Part shown: positions 1 to 9,473 of the stretch, piece after piece | How the letters are laid out: every line of letters begins with the position of its first letter | Numbering within the stretch: position 1 is the first letter of the stretch | NCBI GenBank assembly: GCA_964467165.1 | Contig: CAYXOL010000005.1 | Coordinates: 62,001 to 126,000, forward strand | Reading direction: 5' to 3' | DNA length: 64,000 nt | Source: Clostridium_AD sp964467165 | Lineage (GTDB): Bacteria > Bacillota > Clostridia > Clostridiales > Clostridiaceae | Notes under the pieces: generated by a model | Database searches by the model: none | What the model was told of the DNA's origin: nothing | The model's input: only the letters and a program-made list of their open reading frames with translations | Program-made: the position numbers and the translations under genes

Positions 1-1192
1 GCTAAATTTATCAGGAAATTTTACAAATCATAAAGTTAAAATTAAGATAAGCGGTGATAATGTTTTTGACCTTCAAGAATATGAACTAAGGGTAGATAAA
101 GAGGTTTTCTTTGTTATTGGTAGCATACACCCCATAAAATTTAATGAAGGGCAATATGACAAGATGTTTTTCTTTCAAGATGCAAAAAAATTTAAGGAAA
201 AGTTATCAAATTTTGCTGCCTTTAATAAAGTAATAAAAAGTAATGATATTTTTGGAAAGTCAAAACAAATTCAAAAATTAAAGCAAGATGTTAAAAAAAT
301 TGCTATTTCCACATCTACAGTGCTTATAACTGGGGAAAGTGGTACTGGAAAGGAAATGTTTGCTAGAGCTATACATGATGAGGGTAACAGAAAAGATAAG
401 CCTTTTATTGCTATAAATTGTGGTGCTATTCCAGATATGCTTCTTGAAAGCGAACTTTTTGGATATGCAAAAGGAGCTTTTAGCGGTGCTGATCCAATGG
501 GGAAAATGGGTAAGTTTGAATTTGCTAATAAGGGTACAATACTTCTAGATGAGATAGGGGATATGCCTCTTTATCTTCAGAATAAACTTCTAAGAGTGCT
601 GCAAGAAAGAACTATTATAAGAATAGGTTCAAATAAAATTATTGATATTGATGTTAGGGTGCTTGCTGCAACAAACAAAGATTTAATAAAGGCAATAAAA
701 GAGAATAAATTCAGAGAGGATTTATACTATAGATTAAATGTAATACCTCTTGAAATACCCCCTTTAAGAGAGAGAAAAGAAGATATAAAAATACTTATAG
801 AAACTTTTATTGAAAAATATTGCAATTTATTTAATAAAAACTTCTTAGATATAAAATTAGGAGATGATATATGGCAGATATTTTATAACTATGAATGGCC
901 AGGGAACGTACGAGAACTGGAGAATACTGTGGAATATATTATTAATATGATGGGTACAGATGGGGTAATAACAAAAGAAATTTTACCTAAAAGTATTTTT
1001 CATAATAGGGCTAATATTTTTAACAATGAGGAGGGGATATACACACTTAAATATCTTGAAAAGAACGCAATAAAAAACGCTCTGGAAAAATATGGTGAAA
1101 GCACTGAAGGTAAAAAAAATGCAGCTATAAAACTTGGAATAGGAATAGCAACATTATATAGAAAAATTGAAGAATATAATTTATCAAAATGA
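1..1192 (+). CDS. Sigma-54 enhancer-binding transcription activator (5' end outside window)
   Basis: This AAA+ activator remodels sigma-54 RNA polymerase. The frame is open from base 2 with no start, so the gene begins outside the window and an N-terminal sensory part (PAS-like remnant) is missing here. Visible in order are Walker A GESGTGKE, the sigma-54 contact loop GAFSGA (a GAFTGA variant), Walker B GTILLDEIGD, the arginine region LPPLRERKEDI-like, and a C-terminal Fis-type helix-turn-helix around IGIATLYRKIEEY. A large palindrome and a sigma-54 promoter follow directly downstream and precede ygfK, so this protein is the likely activator of that operon. The effector is unknown. Confidence 0.93.
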   Translation, partial: LNLSGNFTNHKVKIKISGDNVFDLQEYELRVDKEVFFVIGSIHPIKFNEGQYDKMFFFQDAKKFKEKLSNFAAFNKVIKSNDIFGKSKQIQKLKQDVKKIAISTSTVLITGESGTGKEMFARAIHDEGNRKDKPFIAINCGAIPDMLLESELFGYAKGAFSGADPMGKMGKFEFANKGTILLDEIGDMPLYLQNKLLRVLQERTIIRIGSNKIIDIDVRVLAATNKDLIKAIKENKFREDLYYRLNVIPLEIPPLRERKEDIKILIETFIEKYCNLFNKNFLDIKLGDDIWQIFYNYEWPGNVRELENTVEYIINMMGTDGVITKEILPKSIFHNRANIFNNEEGIYTLKYLEKNAIKNALEKYGESTEGKKNAAIKLGIGIATLYRKIEEYNLSK

Positions 1193-1246
1193 TAATTTCT
1201 TATTCATTTACACTTGTAATGATTGAAAATTAAGACAGATTCGACT

Positions 1247-1279
1247 TTATCATAATGATAATTATTATCATTATGATAA
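1247..1279. promoter_or_regulatory. 33-bp perfect palindrome, candidate enhancer (UAS)
   Basis: Arms of 16 bp (TTATCATAATGATAAT and its exact complement) flank one central base. Each arm is itself a smaller dyad. It lies about 70 bp upstream of the -24/-12 promoter and just after the activator gene, the usual place for an enhancer-binding protein site. There is no T-tract, which argues against a simple terminator. Confidence 0.6.
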
Positions 1280-1351
1280 TAAAATTTGTAGATTTTTAGC
1301 GAAATAGAGAATCTAATCATTGGTATCAGATAGATAGCTGGTTAATAAATA

Positions 1352-1367
1352 TGGCACGATTATTGCT
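1352..1367 (+). promoter_or_regulatory. Sigma-54 (-24/-12) promoter
   Basis: TGGCACGATTATTGCT matches the consensus TGGCACG-N4-TTGCW with the invariant GG and GC at the correct 10-bp distance. It lies 52 bp upstream of the ygfK start and downstream of a sigma-54 activator gene. Confidence 0.85.
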
Positions 1368-1418
1368 AATGTATAATTAGAATTATTTTTAGTGCTATAT
1401 ATTTGAGGAGGAAAATTA

Positions 1419-4400
1419 ATGAGTGATAAAATGCGTCCAATCTCATTTGAAAGAATGGTTATGTGGATTACGAGTGAATTAAAAGAAAAAGAATCTATTT
1501 TTGGTATTCAAAAAAGTAAATTCTATATTAACAACAGTGGGAAATATATTAAAATGTTTGGTGAAAAGCTGTCATCTCCCATTGGACCTGCGGCAGGCCC
1601 AAATTCTCAATTAGCACAAAATATTGTTTGTTCTTATTTGACAGGATCACGTTTTATTGAATTAAAAACAGTGCAAATTATAGATGGTGAAGATATAACT
1701 GTTGCCAAACCTTGTATCAACGCGCAAGATGAATGCTACAATGTTGAGTGGTCTACTGAACTAACAGTGCCAGCTGCTTACGATGAGTATGTGAAGTCTT
1801 GGTTTTTGATTCATGTGTTGATGAAAGAATTGAAACTTAGCTCAGAAAAAGACTTTATGTTTAATATGAGTGTAGGCTACGATTTGGCAGGAATTAAGTC
1901 CCCTAAAATAGATGCTTATATTGAAGGAATGCGTAATGCATCAAATACATCTATTTGGAAAGAGTGTAGAGAGGTAATTTTATCTAACATTGATATGTTC
2001 GAAAATTTCAATGAAGAGGATTTGGATAAGATTTCTCCAGTTATTTGTCCGTCAATAACATTGTCAACACTACACGGATGCCCTCCAGCTGAAATTGAGA
2101 GAATTTCTAATTATTTGCTTTGTGAAAAAAACTTGCATACCTACATAAAAATGAACCCAACTATTTTGGGTGAAAAATTTGTACGAGATACGCTTGATGA
2201 AATGGGATATGACTATATAAAGGTTAATGCACACCATTTCGTAAACGATTTACAATTTGATGATGGAATAGCTATGCTAAAACGTTTGAAAACTTTAGCT
2301 AAAGGACTTAATTTAGAAGTGGGAGTAAAACTAACAAATACACTACCATCTAGAATTGAAAATAATGAATTACCTGGAGAAGAGATGTATATGTCAGGTC
2401 GTTCACTTTATCCTCTTTCAATTACACTAGCAAGCAAACTTGCTAAAGAATTTGATGGTGACCTTCTAATTTCATACTCAGGTGGAGCTGATGCATTTAA
2501 TGTAGAAAAAATCCTAGCTACAGGGATTCTGCCAATTACAATTGCTACCACAGTTTTAAAGCCAGGTGGTTATGCAAGAATAACACAAATGGCCGAAAAA
2601 GTAGAAACACAGCTTAAGAGTGATTTATGTAAAATTGATGTAGAGCTACTGGAAAATTTGGCTACCTCAGCTTTACAGGACAAGCATCATAAAAAAGAGC
2701 TACGTACTGTGGGGAGTAGAAAACTTATAACAAATCTTCCACTTTATGATTGTGCTATAGCACCGTGCACTATTGGATGTCCAATTAACCAACAGATTCC
2801 AGAATATGTGGCGTTAGTTAAAGAGAAGAAATATGATGAGGCATTTTCTATAATTGCAAAAGATAATGCATCTCCTGCAATTACAGGAACTATCTGTGAT
2901 CATCAGTGCCAATATAAATGCACAAGATTAGATTATGATGAATCTGTTATGATAAGAGATATGAAAAAAATTGCTGTGCTTAATGCTGAAGATAAATTTA
3001 ATGCTGCCATTATTCCAGCAGAAATAAAAAGTGATAAAAAAGTTGTTGTTATCGGAGCAGGTCCTGCAGGGCTTTCAGCAGCGCTTTACCTTCGAAGAAA
3101 CGGAGTAGAGGTAACTGTAAAAGATAAAAAATCTAAAGCTTATGGAATTGTGGAGTATGTTATTCCAGAATTTAGAATTCCATCTGAAATGATAAAAAAG
3201 GACTTTGAAATGGTTAAAAGCCAAGGCGTAAAATTCGAATTTGACGCTTCTGAGAAATTCAATATTGAAGAGCTTAAAAAACAATATGATTATGTAGTGC
3301 TTGCAATAGGAGCAGAAAAACCAGGAGCATTAAACCTTGCAGAAGGAGAAAGTGAAACTCTAAATGCTATTTCTTTCCTTTCAAACTTTAAAAGAGAAAA
3401 AGGAAATGTAACCCTTGGAAAACATGTATGTGTTATTGGTGGTGGAGATATTGCAATGGACACAGCAAGAGCTGCTAAAAGAGCTATAGGCGTTGAAACA
3501 GTTTCCATTGTTTATAGAAGAACAAAACAATATATGCCGGCGGACGCAGAGGAAATGAATGCTGCCTTGTCTGATGGAGTTATTTTTAAAGAACTTCTTG
3601 CTCCAAGTGCAATTATTGATGGCAAACTTATTTGTAATGAAATGGTTCTAGGCAATAAAGATGCATCAGGTCGTAGAAGTCCTGTAGATACTGGTAAAAC
3701 AATATCCCTAGATGCAGATACAGTTATAGTTGCTGTAGGAGAACGAGTTGATAGTGACTTAATGAAAACAATAGGAATTCAGGTTGATTCTAAGGGTTTC
3801 CCAGTGGTAAGCAAAGGACTTGAAACAAGCATAGCCAGTGTTTATATTGCAGGGGATGCTAAAAAGGGACCAGCTACTATTGTTAAAGCAATGGCAGATG
3901 GAAAACTTGTTTCAAAGGATATTTTATCAAAACTCGGGTTAACTGTAGATTTTGATAAAAAGGCAGTAATTGCAATGGATGAAAGTGATCTTTATAGCAA
4001 AAAAGGTATCCTTAATGATCCTATGCTGGATGAAAATGAGGGCGAGAGATGCCTAGCTTGTGATAAAATTTGTGAATTATGTGTGGATGTTTGTCCTAAT
4101 AGAGCAAATGTAGTAATTAGAGTGGAAGAGGGATTCAATTCTACACATCAAATCATTCATTTAGATGGTATGTGTAATGAGTGTGGTAACTGTGGTATTT
4201 TCTGCCCGCATGATGGCAACCCATACAAGGATAAAATAACTGTTTTCTGGAGTGAAGAAGATTTTGTAGATAGTACTAATAAGGGATTCTATGTGAAAGA
4301 TTTGGAAAGCAATAGTTGCAAGGTTAGAACCGAAGAGGGCAAAATAGTAGATTATACTATGGGACAAGAGAATGTTATATCAAAAGAAATGGAAAGTATG

Positions 4401-4439
4401 ATTGTGTCTGTTATAAATAGTTATAGTTTTATGTTATAG
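1419..4439 (+). CDS. ygfK: YgfK-like iron-sulfur flavoprotein (putative selenate reductase subunit family)
   Basis: This 1006-residue multidomain oxidoreductase has a dihydroorotate-dehydrogenase-like N-terminal half (about 1-430). A GltD-like part follows, with a cysteine cluster near residue 445 (APCTIGCP), an FAD loop GAGPAG near 547 and an NAD(P) loop VIGGGDIAMDTARAAKR near 670. It ends in a ferredoxin-like region with CX2C-type clusters near 877 and 918. Length and order match YgfK, which is named a selenate reductase subunit but occurs with ssnA in anaerobic purine and amino-nitrogen clusters. The start has a GAGGAGG site. It is the first gene after the sigma-54 promoter. The precise electron acceptor is not known. 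Confidence 0.9.
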   Translation: MSDKMRPISFERMVMWITSELKEKESIFGIQKSKFYINNSGKYIKMFGEKLSSPIGPAAGPNSQLAQNIVCSYLTGSRFIELKTVQIIDGEDITVAKPCINAQDECYNVEWSTELTVPAAYDEYVKSWFLIHVLMKELKLSSEKDFMFNMSVGYDLAGIKSPKIDAYIEGMRNASNTSIWKECREVILSNIDMFENFNEEDLDKISPVICPSITLSTLHGCPPAEIERISNYLLCEKNLHTYIKMNPTILGEKFVRDTLDEMGYDYIKVNAHHFVNDLQFDDGIAMLKRLKTLAKGLNLEVGVKLTNTLPSRIENNELPGEEMYMSGRSLYPLSITLASKLAKEFDGDLLISYSGGADAFNVEKILATGILPITIATTVLKPGGYARITQMAEKVETQLKSDLCKIDVELLENLATSALQDKHHKKELRTVGSRKLITNLPLYDCAIAPCTIGCPINQQIPEYVALVKEKKYDEAFSIIAKDNASPAITGTICDHQCQYKCTRLDYDESVMIRDMKKIAVLNAEDKFNAAIIPAEIKSDKKVVVIGAGPAGLSAALYLRRNGVEVTVKDKKSKAYGIVEYVIPEFRIPSEMIKKDFEMVKSQGVKFEFDASEKFNIEELKKQYDYVVLAIGAEKPGALNLAEGESETLNAISFLSNFKREKGNVTLGKHVCVIGGGDIAMDTARAAKRAIGVETVSIVYRRTKQYMPADAEEMNAALSDGVIFKELLAPSAIIDGKLICNEMVLGNKDASGRRSPVDTGKTISLDADTVIVAVGERVDSDLMKTIGIQVDSKGFPVVSKGLETSIASVYIAGDAKKGPATIVKAMADGKLVSKDILSKLGLTVDFDKKAVIAMDESDLYSKKGILNDPMLDENEGERCLACDKICELCVDVCPNRANVVIRVEEGFNSTHQIIHLDGMCNECGNCGIFCPHDGNPYKDKITVFWSEEDFVDSTNKGFYVKDLESNSCKVRTEEGKIVDYTMGQENVISKEMESMIVSVINSYSFML

Positions 4440-4473
4440 ATTTGAAATTTAGATTTTGACTGGAGGTAAATGG

Positions 4474-5802
4474 ATGTTATTAATTGGAAACGGTAAAGTT
4501 ATTACAAGAGATGAAGCATGTCCTATTATTGACAATGGTTGCATTGCAGTTGAAGGCAATAAAATTATTGAGATTGGTTTAACTAGTGACCTTAAAGAAA
4601 AATATAGCGCTGCAAGATTTATGGACGCTAAAGGACGACTTATTATGCCAGGATTTATAAATACTCATATGCATTATTATAGTACCTTTGCAAGAGGTAT
4701 GGCTAATGATAGTCCTGCTGCAACAAAGTTTTCTGACATACTAAAAGGTTTGTGGTGGAGACTTGATAAAAAATTGACATTAGAAGATGTTTATTATAGC
4801 GCAATAGCACCAATGATAGATGGCGTGAGAAATGGTGTAACAACAATTTTTGATCATCATGCAAGTCCTTATGCAATTACAGGAAGTCTTTTTAAGATTG
4901 CAGAGGCGGCAGAAAGTATAGGCGTTCGTAGCAATTTGTGTTATGAGACCTCAGATAGAGATGGAGAAAAAATTGCTTTAGAGGGAATTGCTGAAAATGC
5001 AGATTTTATAAAACATTGCAATAAAAAAGATGATGATATGATTAAAGGAATGTTTGGACTTCATGCTTCAATGACAATTTCAGATTCCACTTTAGAAAAG
5101 TGTATGGATTCTATTTCAGGTTTAGATGCTGGTTTTCATGTTCATACAGCAGAAGGTATTGAAGACTTGGAAGATTGCAATGCAAAATATGGTATGGGTA
5201 TCGTTGAGAGATGGAACAAGGCTGGGGTCTTATCTCCTAAGACTATAGCAGTACATTGCATTCACATATCAGATAAGGAAATGGATATGCTTAAAGATAA
5301 AAATACAATAGTTGTTCATAATCCTGAATCTAATATGGGAAATGCCGTAGGAGCATCTCCAATACTTGAAATGCATAAAAAAGGTATTCTTCTTGGACTT
5401 GGAACAGATGGATACACAAACGATATGATGGAATCATATAAGGTTGGTAATATTATTCATAAGCATGTTAAAGGTGATTCTACAGTAGCTTGGGGAGAAA
5501 TTCCTGAAATGTTATTCCAAAATAACAAGAAAATTACTGAGAGATTTATTAAGAATCCAGTTGGTATTTTGAAAGAGGGAGCATTGGCAGATGTTATCAT
5601 TGTTGATTATAATCCACCAACACTTATAAATGAAAATAATATAAACAGTCATTTGTTATTTGGAATTAATGGGCGTCATGTAGATACAACAATTATAAAT
5701 GGTAAGGTTGTTATGGAAGAAAGAAAACTTGTAAATATAGATGAAGAAAAACTTATGGCAAAAACTCGCGAACTGGCAAGTGATGTTTGGAAGAGATTCT
5801 AA
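4474..5802 (+). CDS. ssnA: SsnA-like putative aminohydrolase
   Basis: This is an amidohydrolase-superfamily protein of the SsnA type (chlorohydrolase/guanine-deaminase-like). Metal-binding motifs are visible: NTHMHYYSTFARGM near the N-terminus, FHVHTAEG, VHCIHISD and the catalytic-aspartate region GLGTDGYTNDM. The start is placed at the ATG at 4474, 6 nt after GGAGGT. A longer reading from a TTG at 4456 would put the ribosome site inside the gene. It follows ygfK by about 35 bp, the usual ygfK-ssnA pairing, and shares its promoter. The family reaction is not firmly assigned. Confidence 0.9.
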   Translation: MLLIGNGKVITRDEACPIIDNGCIAVEGNKIIEIGLTSDLKEKYSAARFMDAKGRLIMPGFINTHMHYYSTFARGMANDSPAATKFSDILKGLWWRLDKKLTLEDVYYSAIAPMIDGVRNGVTTIFDHHASPYAITGSLFKIAEAAESIGVRSNLCYETSDRDGEKIALEGIAENADFIKHCNKKDDDMIKGMFGLHASMTISDSTLEKCMDSISGLDAGFHVHTAEGIEDLEDCNAKYGMGIVERWNKAGVLSPKTIAVHCIHISDKEMDMLKDKNTIVVHNPESNMGNAVGASPILEMHKKGILLGLGTDGYTNDMMESYKVGNIIHKHVKGDSTVAWGEIPEMLFQNNKKITERFIKNPVGILKEGALADVIIVDYNPPTLINENNINSHLLFGINGRHVDTTIINGKVVMEERKLVNIDEEKLMAKTRELASDVWKRF

Positions 5803-5888
5803 TATAAAATTAAGCCAAAGTTAGATTTAGTTAGCAACTATTTTGAAGGAACAAGTAACAATTATATATATTATGAGGAGGATTTTAA

Positions 5889-7376
5889 ATGCATAAATTA
5901 ATAGACTTAACAATCAATGAGGAGCAACTTAAAAAAACCGTAGACAGTGCTAAAGAGAGAAATGTTATTATACCAACACTGGCTCAGATGAAGGACCCAA
6001 ACAAGATCCCTGCAGAAATAAAAGAGAAATTAGAAAAAACTGGATTATGGGATATTGATCCTGTTAATTTGTTCAGAATTTCTTGGAAAAACCAACCTAT
6101 AAAAGAAGGTGGATTATATAATGATCTTCCAAACTATATTGAAATTCCATCTGAAATATCAGGTGTTAAAGCAAGAATTTTCGCTATGGTTGGAAAGTAT
6201 TTTCCAGTTGGATGTCATAAGGTTGGAGCAAGTTTTGCATGCCTAGTTCCACGTTTAGTTACTGGACAATTTGATCCTACATTCCACGAAGCAGTTTGGC
6301 CATCAACTGGTAATTACTGTCGTGGAGGAGCATACAACTCTGCATTACTTGGATGTAAAGCAGTTGCTATATTACCTGAGAATATGAGTAAAGAGCGTTT
6401 TGATTGGCTTAAGCAAGTAGCCGGAGAAGTTATTGCAACTCCTGGTTGTGAAAGTAATGTAAAAGAAATTTATGATAAAACATGGGAACTAAGAGAAACT
6501 AGAGATAATGTTGTAATATTTAATCAGTTTGGTGAACTTGGTAATCATTTATGGCATTATGAAGTAACAGGTAATGCAATGAACGACATTATTAAAGCTG
6601 AAGCTGGTGAAAATGGAAGATTTGCCGGTGTATGCTTAACATCAGGTTCAGCTGGTACGCTTGGAAGTGGAGACTTTATGAAAGATCAATATCCAAATTC
6701 TAAAATAGCTGTTGGTGAAGCTCTTCAATGCCCAACACTACTAAATAACGGCTTTGGTGATCATAGAATTGAAGGTATCGGTGATAAACATATTCCTTGG
6801 ATTCATAATGTAAAAAATACAGATATGGTTGTTGCTATTGATGATAATGATGCATTAGCTATGTTTAAATTATTTAGTGAACCAGCTGGTCAGGCATATT
6901 TAAAAGAGCAAGGTGTTTCAGAGGAACTAATAAGCAAACTTGCATATGTTGGTATATCTGGTGCTGCTAATATCTTAACTTGTATTAAATTTGCTAAATA
7001 CTATGAGTTAACTGAAAATGATATGGTAATGACAGTTCTAACAGATTCAGCTGAAATGTATGGATCAAGACTTGAAGAAATGCAAGCAGAAAGAGGCAGA
7101 GATTATTCAGAAATGGATGCTGCTATAGATCATAACAGAAGTATTTTAGGTCTTAGAACAGATAGTATGGAAGAATTAACTTACCAAAGTAAAAAACGAA
7201 TTCACAATCTTAAGTACTATACTTGGATTGAACAACAAAAGTACGATTTAGATGAGTTAAATGCACAATGGTATGACTATGATAATTATTGGGGAAGATT
7301 GCATAAAATGGCACCTGAATTAGACAAACTTATTGAACAATTCAATGAAAGAACTGGACTTACAAAGACAAAATAA
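5889..7376 (+). CDS. Fold-type II PLP-dependent enzyme (cysteine synthase-like), substrate unknown
   Basis: The 495-residue product has a PLP-dependent beta-replacement/elimination core. Lys111 in GCHKVGASF is the likely Schiff-base lysine, followed by the phosphate and substrate loops PSTGNYCRGGA and the glycine-rich loop LTSGSAGTLGSGD. It is longer than cysteine synthase (about 310) and than diaminopropionate ammonia-lyase YgeX (about 400) and does not look like either in detail. It is third in the sigma-54-driven ygfK-ssnA operon and ends at a strong terminator. A role in breaking down an amino acid or purine-derived amine is inferred from context only. Confidence 0.8.
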   Translation: MHKLIDLTINEEQLKKTVDSAKERNVIIPTLAQMKDPNKIPAEIKEKLEKTGLWDIDPVNLFRISWKNQPIKEGGLYNDLPNYIEIPSEISGVKARIFAMVGKYFPVGCHKVGASFACLVPRLVTGQFDPTFHEAVWPSTGNYCRGGAYNSALLGCKAVAILPENMSKERFDWLKQVAGEVIATPGCESNVKEIYDKTWELRETRDNVVIFNQFGELGNHLWHYEVTGNAMNDIIKAEAGENGRFAGVCLTSGSAGTLGSGDFMKDQYPNSKIAVGEALQCPTLLNNGFGDHRIEGIGDKHIPWIHNVKNTDMVVAIDDNDALAMFKLFSEPAGQAYLKEQGVSEELISKLAYVGISGAANILTCIKFAKYYELTENDMVMTVLTDSAEMYGSRLEEMQAERGRDYSEMDAAIDHNRSILGLRTDSMEELTYQSKKRIHNLKYYTWIEQQKYDLDELNAQWYDYDNYWGRLHKMAPELDKLIEQFNERTGLTKTK

Positions 7377-7384
7377 TTAAAAGA

Positions 7385-7426
7385 ACAGAAGACATTGCAT
7401 ATATGCAATGTCTTCTGTTTTTTTGT
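7385..7426 (+). terminator. Rho-independent terminator of the ygfK operon
   Basis: A perfect 34-nt palindrome (arms ACAGAAGACATTGCAT) is followed by seven T residues, directly after the PLP-enzyme stop codon. Confidence 0.92.
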
Positions 7427-7504
7427 CATGAATTCATCTATTTATATGCATTATAACAAAAGGATGATTATTATAATGTGTTAATAAAAAAAATATAATG
7501 ATAT

Positions 7505-7669
7505 TAGTGCAATAAAGTAACAATAGTACCAAAAAATCAAATAAAAGACGGATATAATGCAGTAAAAGACAGCAATTTATGCCATGAAAAGATGCTATTT
7601 TCAGTTAATATTATCATAAGTGAAATAGTAGTTTCAGGGGCAATATTATTGCTAGTGAAAACGGTTAAT
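7505..7669 (+). promoter_or_regulatory. Shared promoter module, copy 1 (transporter 1)
   Basis: TGC half-sites begin at 7508 (TGCAATAAA), 7558 (TGCAGTAAA) and 7580 (TGCCATGAA), with spacings of 50 and 22 bp. A -10-like TAATATTAT lies at 7606-7614 and a cre-like TGAAAACGGTTAAT at 7656-7669. The same layout recurs at 9313 and 32311. Interpreted as AraC-type activator sites overlapping a weak -35, with catabolite control downstream. The remaining 280 bp up to the next gene hold a 7-bp hairpin (7745-7783) and no convincing gene. Confidence 0.6.
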
Positions 7670-7949
7670 GATATTTTGCTTAATAAAAGGTGAATTATAA
7701 GGGGATTAAAGTAGCATAAAACTTTGCAAAGCAAATTTTAGTAACTGCGATGAGAAAAAAAGAGGAGGTGACATTAATCGCAGCTTGCAATAATAATCCT
7801 TTGTTTCATTACCTATTGCGATACTTAATGAACACCTTGCCTGAACAACACTTTTAGATGGAGCATGCTCTGCTAGGGGGGCATATACGTAAAGATTTTA
7901 ATTAAATAAGGTCTTTTGAAAAAACAACAAAAATATTGGAGGTAATATT

Positions 7950-9032
7950 ATGTCAGAAGCAGTAGCTAATACGACTGCAGTCGTAGCTAAAAAAAAGTTA
8001 TTATCAGGATTTTTTAATAAAGGAATTAAAATTGGTTTATTCTCAGGATTTTCATATGGATTATTTTCAGCATTTTTGGCATTAGCTATGTCAAAAGGTA
8101 TTTGGGGAGACTGGTATGGTGCAAATACAGCTGGTTTATCTTCATTTGCTCTAATATATGTTATTGGAGCACTTGGTTGTGGTGTAAATGATACATGTAG
8201 TGCAGTTTGGGCGTTAGGTATGGCAGGAGCTCGAGGGAAACTAGGGGATTTCTTTAGAACACTTAATACTAAACCGGGTCGTATGATTATGTTAGCAGCA
8301 CTTATGGGAGGGCCTATTGCAAACTCAGCTTATGTTATTGGTCTTGCATCAGCGGGCTCAATCATTGTTCCAATTTCTGCTCTTTGTCCAGCTATTGGCG
8401 CAATTTTAGGCAGAGTTTTATATAAACAACCATTAACAAAGCGGATGATGTTAGGTATTACTATCTGTGTTTCTGCAAGTGCTTTGATTGGTATATCAAG
8501 CATTAGTGGAGGCGCACAAAAGGGTGTAGGCATAGGTATTATAGCTGCGCTTGTAGCTGCTATCGGATGGGGTATTGAAGGTTGTATAGCTGGTTACAGT
8601 ACAGCAATGGTAGATTCAGAGATTGGTATTACTATTCGTCAGACAACATCAGGCCTTGCAAATTTATTTATATTTATTCCTATAATAGCAATAATAGGTG
8701 GTAATGGAGGTCTCTCAGTTAAAGTTATTGGTCAAGCATTTACAAGCGGTCCTGCTATGATTTGGTTTGCTATTAGTGGTCTTTGTGCTTATCTTTCATA
8801 TATGGCTTGGTATAAGGGATCTAGTATGACTGGTGTTGCACTTGGTATGGCGACTAATGGAACATACTCTTTCTTCGGACCATTCTGTTGCTGGATAATA
8901 CTAGGTGTGGGTTTCGGGATAGAAGGATGGACACTTACTCCTATATCTTGGTTCTGCGCTGTATTAATGGCAATTGGTATTTTGATAATCGCAATGAATC
9001 CAATGGATTTATTGAAAAAAAAGGAGGCGTAA
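7950..9032 (+). CDS. Ten-TM DMT/EamA-like transporter of the microcompartment locus (copy 1)
   Basis: The 360-residue integral membrane protein has about ten hydrophobic helices arranged as two similar halves, as in the drug/metabolite transporter superfamily, with a short basic cytoplasmic N-terminus. Conserved signatures shared with its paralog at 32624 include GCGVNDTCSAVWAL, GIEGCIAGY and TNGTYSFFGPFCCW. LicB choline permeases belong to the same superfamily, so uptake of choline or a related quaternary amine is plausible, but this is inference from the locus. It has its own promoter module about 340 bp upstream and is followed 4 bp later by an 88-residue partner gene. Confidence 0.78.
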   Translation: MSEAVANTTAVVAKKKLLSGFFNKGIKIGLFSGFSYGLFSAFLALAMSKGIWGDWYGANTAGLSSFALIYVIGALGCGVNDTCSAVWALGMAGARGKLGDFFRTLNTKPGRMIMLAALMGGPIANSAYVIGLASAGSIIVPISALCPAIGAILGRVLYKQPLTKRMMLGITICVSASALIGISSISGGAQKGVGIGIIAALVAAIGWGIEGCIAGYSTAMVDSEIGITIRQTTSGLANLFIFIPIIAIIGGNGGLSVKVIGQAFTSGPAMIWFAISGLCAYLSYMAWYKGSSMTGVALGMATNGTYSFFGPFCCWIILGVGFGIEGWTLTPISWFCAVLMAIGILIIAMNPMDLLKKKEA

Positions 9033-9036
9033 TTGT

Positions 9037-9303
9037 ATGAAACCACTTAATTATGCTATTTTAAAACATTTTACAAAAACAGAAGTATCCTGTGCAGACG
9101 ATGTTATGGAAGCTTTAAAAGGTGAATATAGCCACTTCAAAGCTTTTAATAAAGAGTCTATTATCTCAGCTTTAATGACGGCCGAAGCAAATGGCCTTAT
9201 TGAAGAAAAAAGTTTTGATATGGATAAGTCAGGTGATTTAAGGATTTATTATCACGCAAATGCAGAAGGTGCAGCTACAATTAATAATTACATTAAGGAT
9301 TAA
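9037..9303 (+). CDS. Small conserved protein paired with the transporter (copy 1)
   Basis: The 88-residue soluble protein has no recognised domain. Its predicted content is mostly helical with a short strand near YYHANAEG. The pattern resembles a small winged-helix fold, but that is a guess. A close paralog at 33717 follows the second transporter in the same way; both begin MK-LNYAILKHFTK and both contain ALMTAEANGL. The constant pairing suggests an accessory or regulatory subunit of the transporter, or a cargo adaptor. The start follows GGAGGCGTAATTGT directly after the transporter stop. Confidence 0.75.
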   Translation: MKPLNYAILKHFTKTEVSCADDVMEALKGEYSHFKAFNKESIISALMTAEANGLIEEKSFDMDKSGDLRIYYHANAEGAATINNYIKD

Positions 9304-9309
9304 TGCTAT

Positions 9310-9473
9310 TAGTGCAAGAATGTAACGATAGTACAAAGATTTAAAAGAACAAGTGGATAAAATGCGGTAAAGTACCGCACTTTATACCATGAAAGAAAGT
9401 GTTATTCAGTTATTATTAAAGTAAGTGAAATTGTACTTCTGAGTGAGGATATTATGATAAGAAAACGTTTAAT
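9310..9473 (+). promoter_or_regulatory. Shared promoter module, copy 2 (main BMC operon)
   Basis: Half-sites begin at 9313 (TGCAAGAAT), 9363 (TGCGGTAAA) and 9385 (TACCATGAA), again 50 and 22 bp apart. The -10 TATTAT is at 9411 (26 bp after the third site) and the cre-like AGAAAACGTTTAAT at 9460. It precedes the shell, aldehyde dehydrogenase and cutC genes. The middle site also lies in a short dyad (TGCGGT/ACCGCA). Confidence 0.62.

Noticed and set aside
7501..7680. Three-copy conserved leader read as a known riboswitch
   Set aside because: No recognised class matches. The exact 50/22/26 bp spacing, the fourth partial copy on the other strand at the alcohol dehydrogenase and the cre-like sites fit protein-binding promoters better.
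7768..7857. A 29-codon frame from GTG after AGAGGAGG
   Set aside because: The ribosome site overlaps the start codon, there is no homology, and no copy in the other two modules.
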